Positions 1-11,813 of a stretch of DNA of 64,000 nt are shown in pieces. Location of the stretch: the NCBI GenBank assembly GCA_018136815.1, contig CM030934.1:392627-456626 (forward strand). Reading direction: 5' to 3'. The position numbers and the translations under genes are program-made. Under the pieces are notes generated by a model, which saw only the letters and a list, made by a program, of their open reading frames with translations, had not been told where the DNA came from and ran no database searches. Every line of letters begins with the position of its first letter. Position 1 is the first letter of the stretch. This stretch comes from Isochrysis galbana (lineage: Eukaryota; Haptophyta; Isochrysidales; Isochrysidaceae).

Positions 1-1573
1 CCCTCGAGCTCGCCTGCCCCGCTGCTGCCACCCGCCGCCCGCTGCAGCTGTGCGCGCCGCTCACGCATCTGCTGGCGCATCCTGTCGCCAAAGTCACCAG
101 CCTCGCGCGCGGCGGCTGCCTCCGTGTTGCCCGGCTGCTCCGCATCCTCCACGTCCCGGCCGCTGCCGCCCGTGCCGCGCATCCGCTCGATGGCCGCCTC
201 GGCACCCCCTTGCTCCTTAGTGAGCTTGGCTTTGAGCGCCACCGGGTCGACCGCTGGCTGCTTACTCAACCTCGGATCCTCAAGCAGGTCGTGGCTGCTG
301 AGCCCCTTGCGTTTATGGGCCTGGCCAGGCACGGGCATGGAGAATGGCGAGGAGGAAGGAAGGTATGAGCCGATGGCGCCAGTAAAGAAGGGCAGACGTG
401 AGCGCGCGCGCCTTTTTGAGCTCTCGCTCCTCTTGCTCCGCCTCCTCGCCGAAGGAGAGGAGGCTCAGGTTCTTTTTCTCCTTCTTGCGCTTGCGCCGCG
501 CGTCCTCCTCTGAGGCGGAGGGCGGCGGTGCCGCAGGGCGCGGCCGGGGGACGATGTCGTCGAAGGGCTCGAGCAGCACCTCCATGCGCAGCACCCTGAG
601 ATGAGGCAGAGAAGTGGGGTGCGGAAGGAGGTGCACCGGCGGTGCAGCGGTAGCGAGGAGCGCGGGCGGTAGCGCACACCTGGGAGGGTAGATGGGCCGA
701 TCGTCCTTCTCAACCTCGATGTCGGCGAAGCGGTTGAGATTGTAGATCGAGTTGCCCGTCACTTTGCCAAAGATAGTATGCTTACCGTCGAGCCATTCGC
801 ACCGGTCGAGTGTGATGAAGAACTGGCTCCGGTTGGTGTTGGGCCCGCTTGACGCCATGCCGAGCAGCCCGCGGTGCGTGAAACGCAGTCTACCGTGCGG
901 CTCGTCCTTGAAATCTTCGCCGTAGACAGACTCGCCGCCACGGCCCGTGCCTGTCGGGTCGCCCGTCTGCGCCATGAAGTCCTTGATCACTCGGTGGAAG
1001 ATGCAGCCGTCATAGTAGCCTTCAAGTCCGAGCTGGACAAAATTGCGGCAGGCGAGCGGCGCCTCCTTGGACCACAGCTCAACGTCGAGTGGGCCGAGGC
1101 TGGTGTGCAGCACCACTTTGCCGCGTGTGACGGGCTCGTTCGCGTAGACGGTCAACTGCGACCAGGGGAAGGATAAAAAGGATATAGGTGGGAGGTAAAG
1201 GGGGGGGGAATGTTGTCGCACGCGCACGCGAGGATACGAAAACTGCAGGAGAGGGTTGGTGCACGGGTGAGAGTGGGCGCCGAGGCTCCTGCTCCGTGCG
1301 GTCACAAGAGAAGAGGAAAGGATGCGCGCGATCCGGAGAGGGGGAAACAGCGGGAAGTGCAGGGAAGGGGGAATATTCAGGGAGGGAGGGAAGGAAGGGA
1401 GGGGCGGTAGGGGGGCTGGGGGGAGAGGAGGAGGGAGGAGCGGGGAGAGCGAGAGCGAGAAGGAGGGTGGGGGAGGGAGGCCTGGAGGGAGGGAGAGAAA
1501 GGGACGGAGGGAGAGAGAGGGAGAGAGGGAGGGAGAGAGGGAAGGAGGGGGAGGGAGAGCGCACCGACGCCAT
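1..1573 (-). CDS. CWC27: CWC27-like spliceosomal cyclophilin (3' end cut by window)
   Basis: Cyclophilin-fold peptidyl-prolyl isomerase-like protein of the activated spliceosome. Proposed exons on the minus strand: 1573-1565 (Met-Ala-Ser), 1155-680, 595-398, 297-1; the gene runs off the window. Exon 2 holds the cyclophilin domain, with ELWSKEAPLACRNF, FHRVIKDFMAQTGDPTGTG, SQFFITL and KHTIFGKVTG in family order. Exon 3 carries the CWC27-specific tail LLEPFDDIVPR and LSLLSFGEEAEQEE, and exon 4 reads SHDLLEDPRL, which also matches the family. The intron junctions at 1564/1156 and 679/596 are GT-AG and keep the frame. The 397/298 junction is the best GT-AG choice; a GC donor slightly upstream is possible. 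Intron 1 (409 bp) contains a long purine run. The family assignment rests on several independent motifs recalled from human CWC27; loss of isomerase activity, known for CWC27, is not judged here. Confidence 0.92.
1374..1560 (+). repeat. polypurine (GGGA/GAGA) tract in CWC27 intron 1
   Basis: Almost pure A/G on the plus strand, so CT-rich in the sense of CWC27. It fills most of intron 1 directly after the three-codon first exon. Open frames of Arg/Glu/Gly here are repeat artefacts. Confidence 0.85.
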
Positions 1574-3196
1574 TCGCACGCGATTGGGGATAGTTACTAT
1601 TTATGGGAAGCTACTGAACGACGAGCGACAAAATTATCTCAGATATTAAGGTTTTATCCTCTTCCTTCGAGTTTTTAATTGAGGGCATAAAAGAATGCAC
1701 TTCCTATTTTATATGACTATTTTTGCTTCACGTGAAGCACACGTGACGTATACCATAGTCGCTCTCACGTCGGGTGGGGCGCGCGTGAAGGGGGGGGGGG
1801 AGAGAGAGAGAGAGAGAGGGAGAGAGAAAAGAGAGAGAGAGAAGAGAGAGAGAGAGAGAAGAGAGATAGGGAGAGAGAGAAGAAAGAGCGAGAGCGAGAG
1901 GGAGGGAGGGAGAGAGTGTAGTAGTAACGGGAGAGAGCGGGAGTTGGAGAGAGGGAGAGAGCCCACCGATGGGAAGAGTAGAAGAAAATATGATCAAACA
2001 ATCTAATGTGAAGGGTGGGTCGGAGGGCAGCGGGGAGAAGATGTTTGAGATGATCTGAAGAGCGACAGTTGGTGGAGGTGCGCCACACATACACTTCTGA
2101 CTTCCGAATCTATTGATAACCCACCATCAATTCTTCAGCCCGCACTCCCCCTTTCTCACTCTCGCTCCCTCCCTCTCTGTCCCTCCACCACCCCTCCCTC
2201 TCTCTCACTCGCCCCGCACCCTCCACCCCTCCACTCCCCTCCCCACCCCACCCCACCCCACCCCTTCGCAGCCGCCTTACGCGGCGTGGCCTCCTGTCGG
2301 TGGCCCCCAGCCTTCTCCCCTCGTGGCCGCTCTCTCTTCTCTCTTTCTCTTCTCTCTTCTCTCTCTTCTCTTCTCTCTCCTCTCTCTCTCCCCTCTCTCT
2401 CTCTTCTCTCTCTCCCCCCCCCGCCCTATCCCCATCCCCCCCCCCCCCCCCCGCGCGCGCCTCTTCCCCTGCTCGATGGTCTTTCTGCAGAATCTACAGC
2501 ACCTGCTCAGCCAGCGGAAGAGGAGAGGCGCGGAAAGGTGAATGGAAAAGGGGGACGGCACGCGCGGGCGGGCGAGAGGAGATAGGGGAGTCGGGAGGAA
2601 GCGGGGGAGAGGGGGGGCTCGGAGAAAAGGAGGGAGGAGGGTGACAGAGGAGATAGGGGAGTACCGGGGTAGGAAGAGGTGGTCGTCAGCCGAGGGGCAA
2701 GAGGGGAGAGTGAGGGTACAGTGGGAAGGAGGCGGACGTGAGGGATGGGGGGTGAGAAACGTGGGTGAGAGTTTGGGCGGGGATTAGGCAAGGAGGAGGA
2801 GGCCGAGACGGGGATGGGATGGGACGGGGAACACCAGTGAGAGATATGACTGGGTGGGAGCGAGAGAAGGGGCGAAGCGGGTGGTGAGGGGGTCAGATAG
2901 ATCGATGGTCAAAGGGCGAGAGGGTAGGGAGAGCGTGACAGAGACGAGTGAGGGGGAGAGTGGTGTTGAGGAAAAGCGCAGCCGCCAAGGAGGAGGAGGG
3001 TGGAGTTCGGCGTGCTAAAGCTCGGGTCGGCACTAGAGGCCGGCATTCGACAGGAGAGAGGGATGGAAGTGGGAAGAGGAGGGCCCGAGTGGCAGAGCGG
3101 GCGCCTTCGTGAGGGGGCGGCTACGGCTGCGGGAAGCGTTCAGCACGATAGCTAACCATGCACTTGCTGTTCCCCACTCTACTGTCCCACACTCAG
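1574..3196. other. intergenic region between CWC27 and the SUMO protease, GA and CT tracts
   Basis: No gene is supported. A GA-rich run (about 1789-1965) is followed by a C/T-rich run (about 2145-2460) ending in a C16 stretch and then purine-rich sequence to about 3000. CWC27 and the protease point away from each other, so this is a shared upstream region; no TATA-like or other promoter element could be defended. Untranslated first exons of either gene may lie here. Confidence 0.6.
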
Positions 3197-3206
3197 GGGC
3201 AGTGCC

Positions 3207-5949
3207 GTGTACCAGCAGCAGTTCAAGCGGCCCAGGATGAACAGCGGCAGCGGCATGTTTGGCCGATCGCTCGGCAGCTTTGGTGGCAGCCCAAGCATAA
3301 GATTGGGCGCCCGTGCCTCCCACCGCGCTGAGCGCTCCGCCGGGCTGCTAGACGACCACGTGCGCGCCGCCGGGGAGGGGAAACACAGCCTTGGGCCATC
3401 AACAACAACTCGTGCTTGGCGAGCCGCCCAACTCAAGAATCGCTCATCCCTCTACTGCAGGAGAACGCCCGGCCCCTCGTCTGGGCGTTTGACTTCAGCG
3501 CGATGAAGTCCTCTCTCGCGGAACCCGACGACGGCAGGCGGGACGCCGCATCGGTGGTTGCGAGGCCGCAGGACCTGCAGCCCTCGGCGTTCTCTGCGCG
3601 GCAGCTTACGGCCTCTGTGCAGGTGGAGCGCGTGCTGTCTTTGCCGCCCGAGGCGCCGACAACGGTCGCACGCGCGGCTTCGGTCGCCGCAGCTATCGAG
3701 GCTGGCGGCGAGCACAACATGGAGGTGCCCAACGATGTCCCACCGGCGCCTGCCGGTGTTGCCACCCCCGGCACGGAGCGCGTGGCCCGCGCGAGCGCCG
3801 CCCGCGCGAGCGCCGCGCGCGCGGGCTCCGCCTTTGAGTTATGCCTTGGCACACCTAGCGCGTGCGCGACTGCGGCATGGGATGAGGCCCTCGGTGGCGG
3901 CGAGGCGCACGCCACGCCGTTGGGCTCCCCCGGCCTCACACCGCCACTGGCCAGCGTGTACGACCACCGGCCCTCTTCAACGGATGCCACACGTGGCAGT
4001 GCGGCACCAGGCAGCAGCACGAGCGTCGCCGCGCTCAAGCTGTCTTTTGAGGAGCGGGTGAATCTACGGGCATACCAAATGGAGCGGGCTGAAGCGCGCC
4101 GAAAGCTCGTCCTAAGACAAGAGGAGGAGCTGCGGCGCCTTACTCGCGAGGCCGAAGAGGCTGCGCTTCGCAGGACCGTTGCGGTCAAAGAGCGCCTCGC
4201 CGCGGAGGCGCGGCTGAGGACGACGCTTGGGCTGGTTGAAACGGAAGCGCCGCCGCTGGGCAAAGCCGCTGAGGAGGACACGCACGCGGCGGTCGAACGG
4301 AGCGGTGTAGCAGCGCGCGAAGCCGACGCCTTCAGCGTAACCGCCACTGACTTGCTTGCCGCCGATGGCCTAGAGGTGGGCGCTACCGATGCCGACCTGC
4401 ATGATCTTCGAGCGCGCGTCGCCGCAGCGCGCAAGCAACTAGACGCGGAGTTTCTCCCGTCGGCGTTGTGTGCACTGCAACGTGCACGTGAACGCCTCGC
4501 GGAGCTCGCGGCGGCGCTCCGCGAGGAGGAGTTGAAGGGGAATGCACTCGCTGGCGCCGCGTGGGACGCGCCCGCCACTCTCGAGGCGCTCGGCACGGCG
4601 GCACTGCAGAGCGCCCGCCGTGCGGCGGCGCTCTGCCGCCAGCGCGCTGAGGGCGAAGCCGCTGTCGCCGCCGCCGCCGCCGAGGTCGACAAGGCGCGTG
4701 AGGTGTTCCGCGCCCTCTGTGCCGAGCTTGACGAGCGCACCCCGCCTGCGAGCGCGCCGCGCACAGGCCCTCCAGGAATGCGGTCAATCACACTGAGGCC
4801 GCTGAGCGCCGATGAGGAAGATGAGGTGGAGGAGGCCCTCATGGGAGGCGGGGACCCCTCCGAGGTGCTCGCCGAGTACGAAAACGTGCCGGTGAGGCGC
4901 AGGCTGCCGCACGCGTGCGGACCCGAGCGTTCGCCCCACGCCAGGCTAAGTCCGTGCTGAGGGTCACCCGCGCATCCGATCCGTACACAGGTGCGTCGGT
5001 CGGATATGGCGACGCTACGCCCCGGCCAATGGCTAAACGACGAGGTGATCAACTACTTTGTCGCCATGCTGAAGAGACGTGCCGCCGCCGACGCCACGGG
5101 CGACGCTGCAGCCGACGGCTTGGAGAAGTTCTCGCTCGATCGCGTCTACCTGCACAATACGATGTTCTACGCCAAGCTTGCCGAGTCGGCCTCCGGTTAT
5201 TGCTACGCCAACGTCCGCCGCTGGACGAAACGGGACAAGGTGTAGTTTCGCGCCACGCGCGTTTACGCGACGAAGCCCCGTATCCCCGGTTGCCGCGGCG
5301 CCCCCTAATCGACCGACCGACCGCGCACCGTAGGTGGACATCTTTGCGCGCGACCTTGTGGTGATACCCATCAACTGCAATCAGACCCACTGGACCCTCG
5401 CGCTTATCAACGTGAAGTGGAGGCGCTTCGAGTACTATGACTCGTTGTTCAATTCCGACTGCGGCCGCTTGCGCAACCTGCGGCGCTATGTGGCGGACGA
5501 GCACAAGGCAAGCACGCCGACATCTGCTGATCGGCCGCCGGCGCCACTGCGCCCGGAGCGTGTGGCCTGCGCCCCCACACCCCGCGTCCACTGATCGCGC
5601 GCCCCCGCCATCGCTACGCCATAGGATAAGAAAGGTGTTGATATTGATCTGTCCGAATGGACCGACGTCTGCCACCCGCCGGGTTCGCTACCTCGACAGA
5701 ACAACGGCCATGATTGTGGTGTGTTCATGTGCCGGACAGCAGAGTACCTAACTCGCGGAGCGCGCCTCGAGTTCGCCCAGGTGCGCCGCAATTCAACGCG
5801 TAGCTCGTAGCAGCCGCAGCTGACCCGCCGTGCTGACCCGCGCGCGCTCTCCTCGCCCCTGGTAGTCCGACATGCCATATTTTCGTCGACGCATGGTTCT
5901 CGAGATCCTGCGCGGGGAGCTCCTCGATGAAATGAACACGCATGGGTGA
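3207..5949 (+). CDS. Ulp1/SENP-family SUMO protease (C48 cysteine protease)
   Basis: Cleaves SUMO precursors or SUMO-protein bonds; family members are mostly nuclear. Exons: 3207-3359, 3461-4891, 4991-5239, 5334-5507, 5625-5780, 5866-5949; all joins keep frame 0. The catalytic domain is built from four exons: LRPGQWLNDEVINYF (substrate channel), the catalytic His in NQTHWTLALINVKW, an Asp in YYDSLFN, and QNNGHDCGVFMC with the oxyanion Gln and nucleophile Cys, ending in DMPYFRRRMVLEIL as the family does. The N-terminal ~550 residues are low complexity with an Arg/Glu-rich coiled-coil stretch (nt 4070-4250). The fourth intron (5508-5624) starts GC instead of GT, after AAG. The start is uncertain: 3237 is the first in-frame ATG, but an acceptor at about 3196 suggests a further upstream exon. 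Confidence 0.9.
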
Positions 5950-6569
5950 TGCAATACGACCGAGCGAAACACCCGATGCTGCCCCGCCGTTGGAGCACCT
6001 GCAGACGGGTGACTTGCGAGCCAACGTCAAGGCTTGGCGATGCGAACCATCGCTGTCCATGTGATAGTCAAGCGGGCATTCGGGTAGCCCCGCTTCTCCG
6101 CGCCATCGGCGCCCTACCGTGCAAAGAGAGTCTGGGGTGGGGGAAGGGAGGAGCGCAAAAAAGAAACTTTTAAAATTCTCGCCTTGCGCGCGGCTTTGTG
6201 GCTCTACTTCCAAGCCACGCAGCGTGGTCACGCATAAGGCCATATAAGCATGAAGGCGCCCAAGGCGCTCCCATATGGCACGATCCGTTCACTAAGCCGC
6301 CGAGCGTCCACCACACACACAAATCAAAGTGGAAAGTTGGAGAGCCTTCAAACGGTCGTAGTTCATAACACGATTAAACCCGAAACAGGGGACCTCTACC
6401 TCTACGCACGAAAAAGACGAATGCACCGTATTTCTTCCGACCAACGCTGCTACTGCCACTAGCTATGCACCATGCACTAACATGCCAAGCCACGACACGC
6501 ATGACCGTAATAAGAATAAGAATAATAAGTTAAATAAGACCCAAGAGACATAACTAAGCACCAGATCAA
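5950..6569. other. 3' flank of SUMO protease; no gene seen
   Basis: Mixed-composition sequence without coding signal. AT-rich stretch with AATAA-type words at about 6510-6545 directly before the hairpin-headed repeat copy; a (TAA)-like run of this kind could be the tail of an older retroelement insertion. Confidence 0.5.
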
Positions 6570-7146
6570 AAACTATTGTTATAGTTTCAGCGATGGAGCG
6601 CGCGCCGACCGCTCCCACCTCCCAGCCCCCCGCCGCCACGACGCCCCACCGGGGCCGCCCCAAGCCGCCGGAGCCGAAGCGCTCGCAGGCTGCCCCCCTC
6701 ACGGACAGTGACGTCGACATGATCCTCCCGCCCTCACCTCCCCAACACCACCAGAAGCAAGGAACAGGCCGAGTCCTGTTCCCCTGCAGAACAACAGGGC
6801 CAGCCTCTGGCCCTGCCGCCTGCTACTGCCGCCTTGCGCCTTGCCACCCCAACAAGGACTCCCCATGGTGGGTGGCAGCACTGCTGCCACCCCCATGGAG
6901 GCAACTCCTACCACCAGTGCACCCCTCGTGGGCGGGCACTTCACACAACAATCAATCATGGGGGCCTTTGCGGCCTCCAACCCCTCAAAGAACACCACTC
7001 AGAAATCGTACGCCGAAGCGGCTGGACCCATGGCACAGCAGCCAGCACAGAAGCAGTTAGCCCCACCTCAACCCACTCAACAACCCACGCAGGAAGACTC
7101 GGAAGACTCGGGCCCGACTGTATACCTACCGCGCATGCTCTTATAA
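6570..7146 (+). mobile_element. hairpin-headed repeat copy a: ORF1-like retroelement start, frameshifted
   Basis: A perfect stem AAACTAT/ATAGTTT (6570-6576, 6581-6587) lies just before ATG at 6593, followed by a Pro/Ser-rich frame starting MERAPTAPTSQPPAATTPHR. The frame is lost about 6830-6850 and continues in another frame to 7146 with KSYAEAAGPM, a motif resembling the start of LINE ORF1 proteins. A near-identical start occurs at 13144. I read it as a decayed ORF1 of a non-LTR retrotransposon, not a host gene. Family relationship beyond the N-terminus is uncertain. Confidence 0.65.
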
Positions 7147-7157
7147 TAATTTGACGA

Positions 7158-8734
7158 TGCCTACGAGTTAGATGCGTAATAGAATCTAAAGAATTGGAGC
7201 TAATATCTATATATCTGAGCGCCACACCTAACCTAAGAGCCACCCAAATAGAAGCGTTAAGGACTAGCCCCGTGGGAAGAGAACACGACACCCTTATGGG
7301 GGGCGATTTCAACTGTGTAGAAGATGTGGAGAGAGACACAAGAAAGCACGCGAACCGAGAGGAATATGGAAACGCTCACGGATCCAAACTGAGAACGGCT
7401 ATGAACGAAATAGGGTTAATGGACGCATACAATCTAGTGAACGGTAACAACAAAGGGGGCTTCACCCGCCTCTCGGGGACTATACACACGAGAATAGACA
7501 GGATCTACTCTCCCATAGTATGCTCGAACATCAATTGGCAAACAATCGGCCCACACCCGGCACTATTCACGGGAAAAGGCGCCTCGGACCACCTTCCGGT
7601 GATGGGCACCTTCGAAATGGTAGGGTTCAAACCCGGACGCACGTACGACGTGCGAATCGACAACGAGCTCTTAGGTGCGGAAGACACACGGAGAGTGATA
7701 ACACACTTGTGGAGAAGCCACATAAAACCCGAGACACCGGACGAAGACGTCGATGACGCGTGGAGTAACGCGAAAAAGGCGGCGGCAATTTACCTTCTGT
7801 GGGCAACAAGACAAAACAGAGAGCAGCAAGAGATAGCGAAAGCCGTCGAAGAGCTCGCACTGATCGGGATAGAGCTCAACGACGGCGAACCAAACGCAAG
7901 GAAAGTGGATAGGATGCGCGAACTCAACAAAAAGATAGACACGATTCGCAAGAAGTCCAGACCGACGACCAAAGAAAGCTTCGACTCCCTCAAGCACGAG
8001 GAGAGAATGACGAAAGAATTCTTTCACAGATTTCAATCACGCGCCTCTAACAGCGCAATTCCGGAACTATTCGTCACGGGCGACTGGAACGCCCCGGGGA
8101 ACGACACGAGGAACACGACCGCGGACGATACGGAAATACGAAACGAACTTCGCAAGTATTACGTATGGTTATATCAGGAACGACGTAGCACCAGAGACCA
8201 CGAACTCGAAGAAACGTTAGAAACGCGCCCAATGAACAACCATGACAGCGATGCCATAGAAGGGAAAATAACGATGGAAGAACTAACCGACCCTGAGACC
8301 CGTTTTCAACAGGAACGACAAAGGCGGTCTTAAGCCCAGCGCGGAGCTAGTGGAACTAGCCTCCAAGCTGGGGATCGCACACGCTGTCGAGGGGACCATG
8401 GACCAAAGGAACAAAGGAAATTGAAACATCGATACACCTACCTAAGCCGCTGGTAGAGACAATGGAACCGGGATATAAACCAAACAAACAAAAAGCGACC
8501 AGACGGACACATTCGACAACAAAGACAATTCCAGAAGGCCTGCCCGGACCCCACACTCTAAACCAGGCCTCAGGTAGCGCACCGAGGCCGGACCCCGGAA
8601 ACCGAAGAAAAAGGAAAGAAGGGGGGCAGGGGAAGAGGTGGAGGGAGGGATGATAAGGGCGGTGTAGATAGCGAAGGGAAATCCCATAACTAGTAGGTGT
8701 GTAGCCCTGAATCTTCAGAAGTTTTTTTTTTATA
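7158..8734 (+). mobile_element. LINE fragment with AP-endonuclease domain, truncated before reverse transcriptase
   Basis: The long frame to 8333 begins inside an endonuclease/exonuclease/phosphatase domain: MGGDFNCVED near nt 7296, the RIDRIYSP motif near 7490 and GASDHLPVMGTFEM near 7590 are the conserved strands of LINE APE-type endonucleases. The following ~200 residues (charged, KEFFHRFQSRAS) are the usual linker towards the reverse transcriptase, which is missing. The first endonuclease strands are absent, so the element is broken at both ends. The segment is bounded by the same 16 bases (7142-7157 and 8735-8750), which may be a target-site duplication. A T-rich run precedes the right copy. 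Confidence 0.75.
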
Positions 8735-8750
8735 TATAATAATTTGACGA

Positions 8751-10033
8751 ATTGGAGTGGCCCATAGGGCCTGAGGGCAATGAGGAGGGAGATGAGTGTT
8801 ACGAGAGCGAGAACGACGAGAGCGAGAGCGACGACAGATGACGACTGACGACAGGACGACGGACAGAGACACCCAGGAAAACACCCCGACTCTCGCCCCA
8901 CGACTTTCTCACACAACTCGACTGAAATCAAACCCAAACACTCCGATCAGACAACGACGGACGACGACCAAAGGGCGATCTGTCGGCGATCTTGTCTGGA
9001 ACGGGAATCGCACCATAACGGAAACGAGAGGCAATCTTGCTACGCAGGATTCCAAGAGACCTACCGAATAAGACGAGAGAAGTGCGATGTGCCTAAGGGG
9101 GAGATACGAAGAGGTCGTAAATTAAACCTGATCGCCCCCAGAAGCAGATAAAGAACCGCAGGGGAGATAGCAAATTAAACCTATCTGCGAGGCGCCTGGG
9201 AGGAAGAAAGGTGGGGAAACTTCCCTTCTCTTTCGAGAGAAAGAGAGAGGGCGCTCCACAACCCACGATCCCATGCATCCAAGCGAAGCTTTTGACCGAG
9301 AACGAGAGAAAGCAGAGAATTATAACGATAACGATAAGTACCGAATGACGAAGAGAAGCCTAATGAGCGTCGATTCGCTAATGCGACACTTTTTTAGCCC
9401 CGTCTTTCAATGTCAATGTTTTTCTTGGAGAGGTCAAAAACAGCTGTCTTTAGTGTCTTTCTAGACCCAAACCACTGTCTTTCACATGTAGGCTCCTCAC
9501 CCCTCACCCATCACCTAGTTGCTCGTTGCTAGTTGGACCCATGAGCAGCTCATTCGGGGTTGCTTTGTGCTTTGGGTGTAAACAGCAGCTCTCTGCGGAG
9601 AGCCTCTGGCGGCGCTCTCTCCGCCATCGCCCTCCGCGCGGCCCGCGGAGAGCCCTTTTGTTTTTCGTGCGCTGAGGCCCCGGCCACCTTCCACCTTTAC
9701 TAATAGTTAGAGAAACGGGTGATAGAAGAGTGAACAACTACAATATTATGGTACACTCTGGATCTCTCTCTCTCTACTAAGTTACTAGGATCCGTCCCCT
9801 TTTTACGTGCGAGTACTTTTATTTCCAAGTTCTTTCGAGAGGAGGGCTCTCTCCACTGGAGAGGATATAGAAGAAACTAGAGAGAGAGAGAGAGAAGAGA
9901 GGGAGGGAGGGAGGGAGGGAGGCGAGGGAGAGAGAGGTTGTTAGAGAGCTTAATTGGGAAGAAAGAAAGAAAAAAGAGAGAGAGAGAAGAAAGTAGAGAG
10001 AGAGAGAAGACAAGTGTGAGAGAGAGAGAGTTG
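8751..10033. other. intergenic, LTR-derived debris and GA tract
   Basis: 8780-8880 has GAGAGCGAGAACGACGAG-type sequence that is the reverse of the leader at 20880-20950, suggesting an inverted LTR/leader relic. Two purine blocks followed by AAATTAAACCT (9088-9130 and 9150-9185) recur at 47085-47115 and look like retroelement polypurine tracts. A GA-rich run (9870-10030) reaches to three bases before the ATG at 10034. No gene is supported. Confidence 0.45.
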
Positions 10034-10231
10034 ATGGTGGCCTCGTGGGTGGCGTTGCTGTCGGCGCTAGGTGGCGCCAGCGCGTGGAGCGTGGGCTGCA
10101 CGCGTGTGACGCGCACGGCGGTGCGCGCGGCTGTCCGACTCGATCAAGCCGCGCCGCAGGGACGCGTCGGCATGGCGGACGGGCCGCAGGTGAGAGGGGA
10201 GGGCTCTTTCGCTCTCTCTCTCGTCTCTCTC

Positions 10232-10301
<70 letters not shown>

Positions 10302-11813
10302 CCCCCCCCCCCCTCCCCCTCTAGCTCTATCTTGCTCTCCCTCCGCCTCCCCCGACCTCCTGCCCCCCCCTCCCTTCCCTTCCCTGCTCTGCTCCCTGCT
10401 TCTCTGCATTGCCTTCTGTCTGTCCTGTCACCTTCTTCCCCTCCTCTCCTCCCCGCCTCTCTCCTCCCTCTATTCCCTCCCAACTCCGCGCCCCCCGCGC
10501 CCCCCCCGCCCCCCACCTCTCTCCTTGCCCCTTCCTCCGCCTCGTCAACAATCCCCTTTTGATCTTCTCCTTGACATCTCTCCCCCTCTCATATTTCACC
10601 CCCTTCCTCTTCGCCAAATCGGCTTGCCCTGCCCGCGCTGACCCTCCCTCCCCTCCTCCTGGTAGCAACGGATCAGCGCAGAGGAGACCTACCGTGTCAT
10701 GTTCAAGACGTTGCTCGAGACGGAGAATCCAATCGCCGACGAGGTGAGCAAGAACTATGCCCTTTTCGATTACGGCTTCATGACGCGGCTCGAAAAGATG
10801 CAGGCTGAGGTGGAGGCGGGCTCGCCTCAGTCGGAGCGCCTTGCTGAGGTATCAGCCGCGCTCTCGGCCGAAATGAGCCGCCGGATGGGAGAGGCGGCCG
10901 AGACGCTTCGTATGGTGCTCCAATCGCCGAGCGCCATCGTGATGGAGGGAAAGATGGCTGGCCTCGCGCGACAGGGCAAGATTGATGACGCGCTCCTCCA
11001 GCTGCTCGAGGCTAACCTGCAGCAGGCCAAGGCAGCGGGCGAGGCGGGTGCCGCCGCCGTTGCTGCGCTCACTAAGCTGCAGGCGCGTGTGCAGGAGGAG
11101 GTTGACAAGAAGGTGCCACCTGACGTGCAGCTTCTGCGCCGGCTCCTCCGCATGGACTCAAAGCCGGCGCGCATGGAACTTCTCAAAGAGAAAATGTCTC
11201 CGAAGCAGCGCTCTCAGCTCGTCATCGCCGGCTCTGTCTCCGACGCGACCAAGACTGACCTCAAGACGGAAGATACGGCACCAGAGATCGACCCGCGCGC
11301 TCTGGCTCAGGCGTTTACCAACCTCAAGGTGCGTACTCGCCCCCCCCCCCCCCGCAAATCATCGTTATTGCACCACGCCGCGTCCACATGCCCACGCGAC
11401 AATATTGCACTTGGCAGGCACGCTTTGGGAACGTCGACGAGTCGTACGACACCGGCTTCATGAAGAAGGTTGAGGCCATTGCGGAGGAGGCGGAGGAGGT
11501 GGCGCTGGAAATTGCGGGCGGCAAGGAGATCACGGCGCGCGAGCAGCAGGACATGATGTGGGAGCGCGGCACCGTCTCCGTGTGGGACCTTGAGCAGGTT
11601 CGGCGCGCGCGCCAGTCCGCCCTTGCGAAATGCCGATCCCGGCATGCCGTGCACGCGACTCACCGGATGGCGTCTCGTGGCTCTGACGTGCAGGTTGAGA
11701 ACCAGGCGCACGAGCAGGGCGGTTACGCTGTGTGGGAAAAGGAGGGTCAAGACCTCATGCAGAAAGACATGCAGCAGCGGATGAAGGGCTTGCAGCAAGA
11801 CGGCGACCAGTAG
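10034..11813 (+). CDS. plastid-targeted helical protein (At4g37920-like, tentative)
   Basis: Exons 10034-10189, 10666-11328, 11418-11597, 11694-11813; all junctions GT-AG, frame 0, 372 residues. The N-terminus (MVASWVALLSALGGASAW) is a signal peptide with an ASA-W site followed by an Arg/Thr/Ala-rich stretch, the two-part leader used for plastids of secondary origin, so the mature protein is probably stromal. The rest is alpha-helical and charged. YALFDYGFMTRLEKM (exon 2) and SYDTGFMKKVEAI (exon 3) look like two copies of one motif. The region around VPPDVQLLRRLLRMDSKP resembles, from memory, the plant plastid family represented by At4g37920; no enzymatic motif is visible. The third intron (96 bp) is stop-free in frame, so a retained-intron form is possible. 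Intron 1 contains about 95 bases of CT repeat. Confidence 0.82.
10208..10330 (+). repeat. CT microsatellite and C run in intron 1 of the plastid-protein gene
   Basis: Dinucleotide CT for about 80 bases followed by a C-rich stretch, 18 bases after the splice donor. The remainder of this 476-bp intron is also pyrimidine-rich. Confidence 0.9.

Noticed and set aside
3433-5052. 539-aa minus-strand frame opposite the SUMO protease
   Set aside because: Ser/Ala/Arg-rich shadow of a GC-rich coding exon; no motif.
6593-7060. host proline-rich protein gene
   Set aside because: Its start recurs at 13168 and in shorter form at seven other places, the frame shifts midway, and it abuts LINE sequence, so it is repeat-derived.
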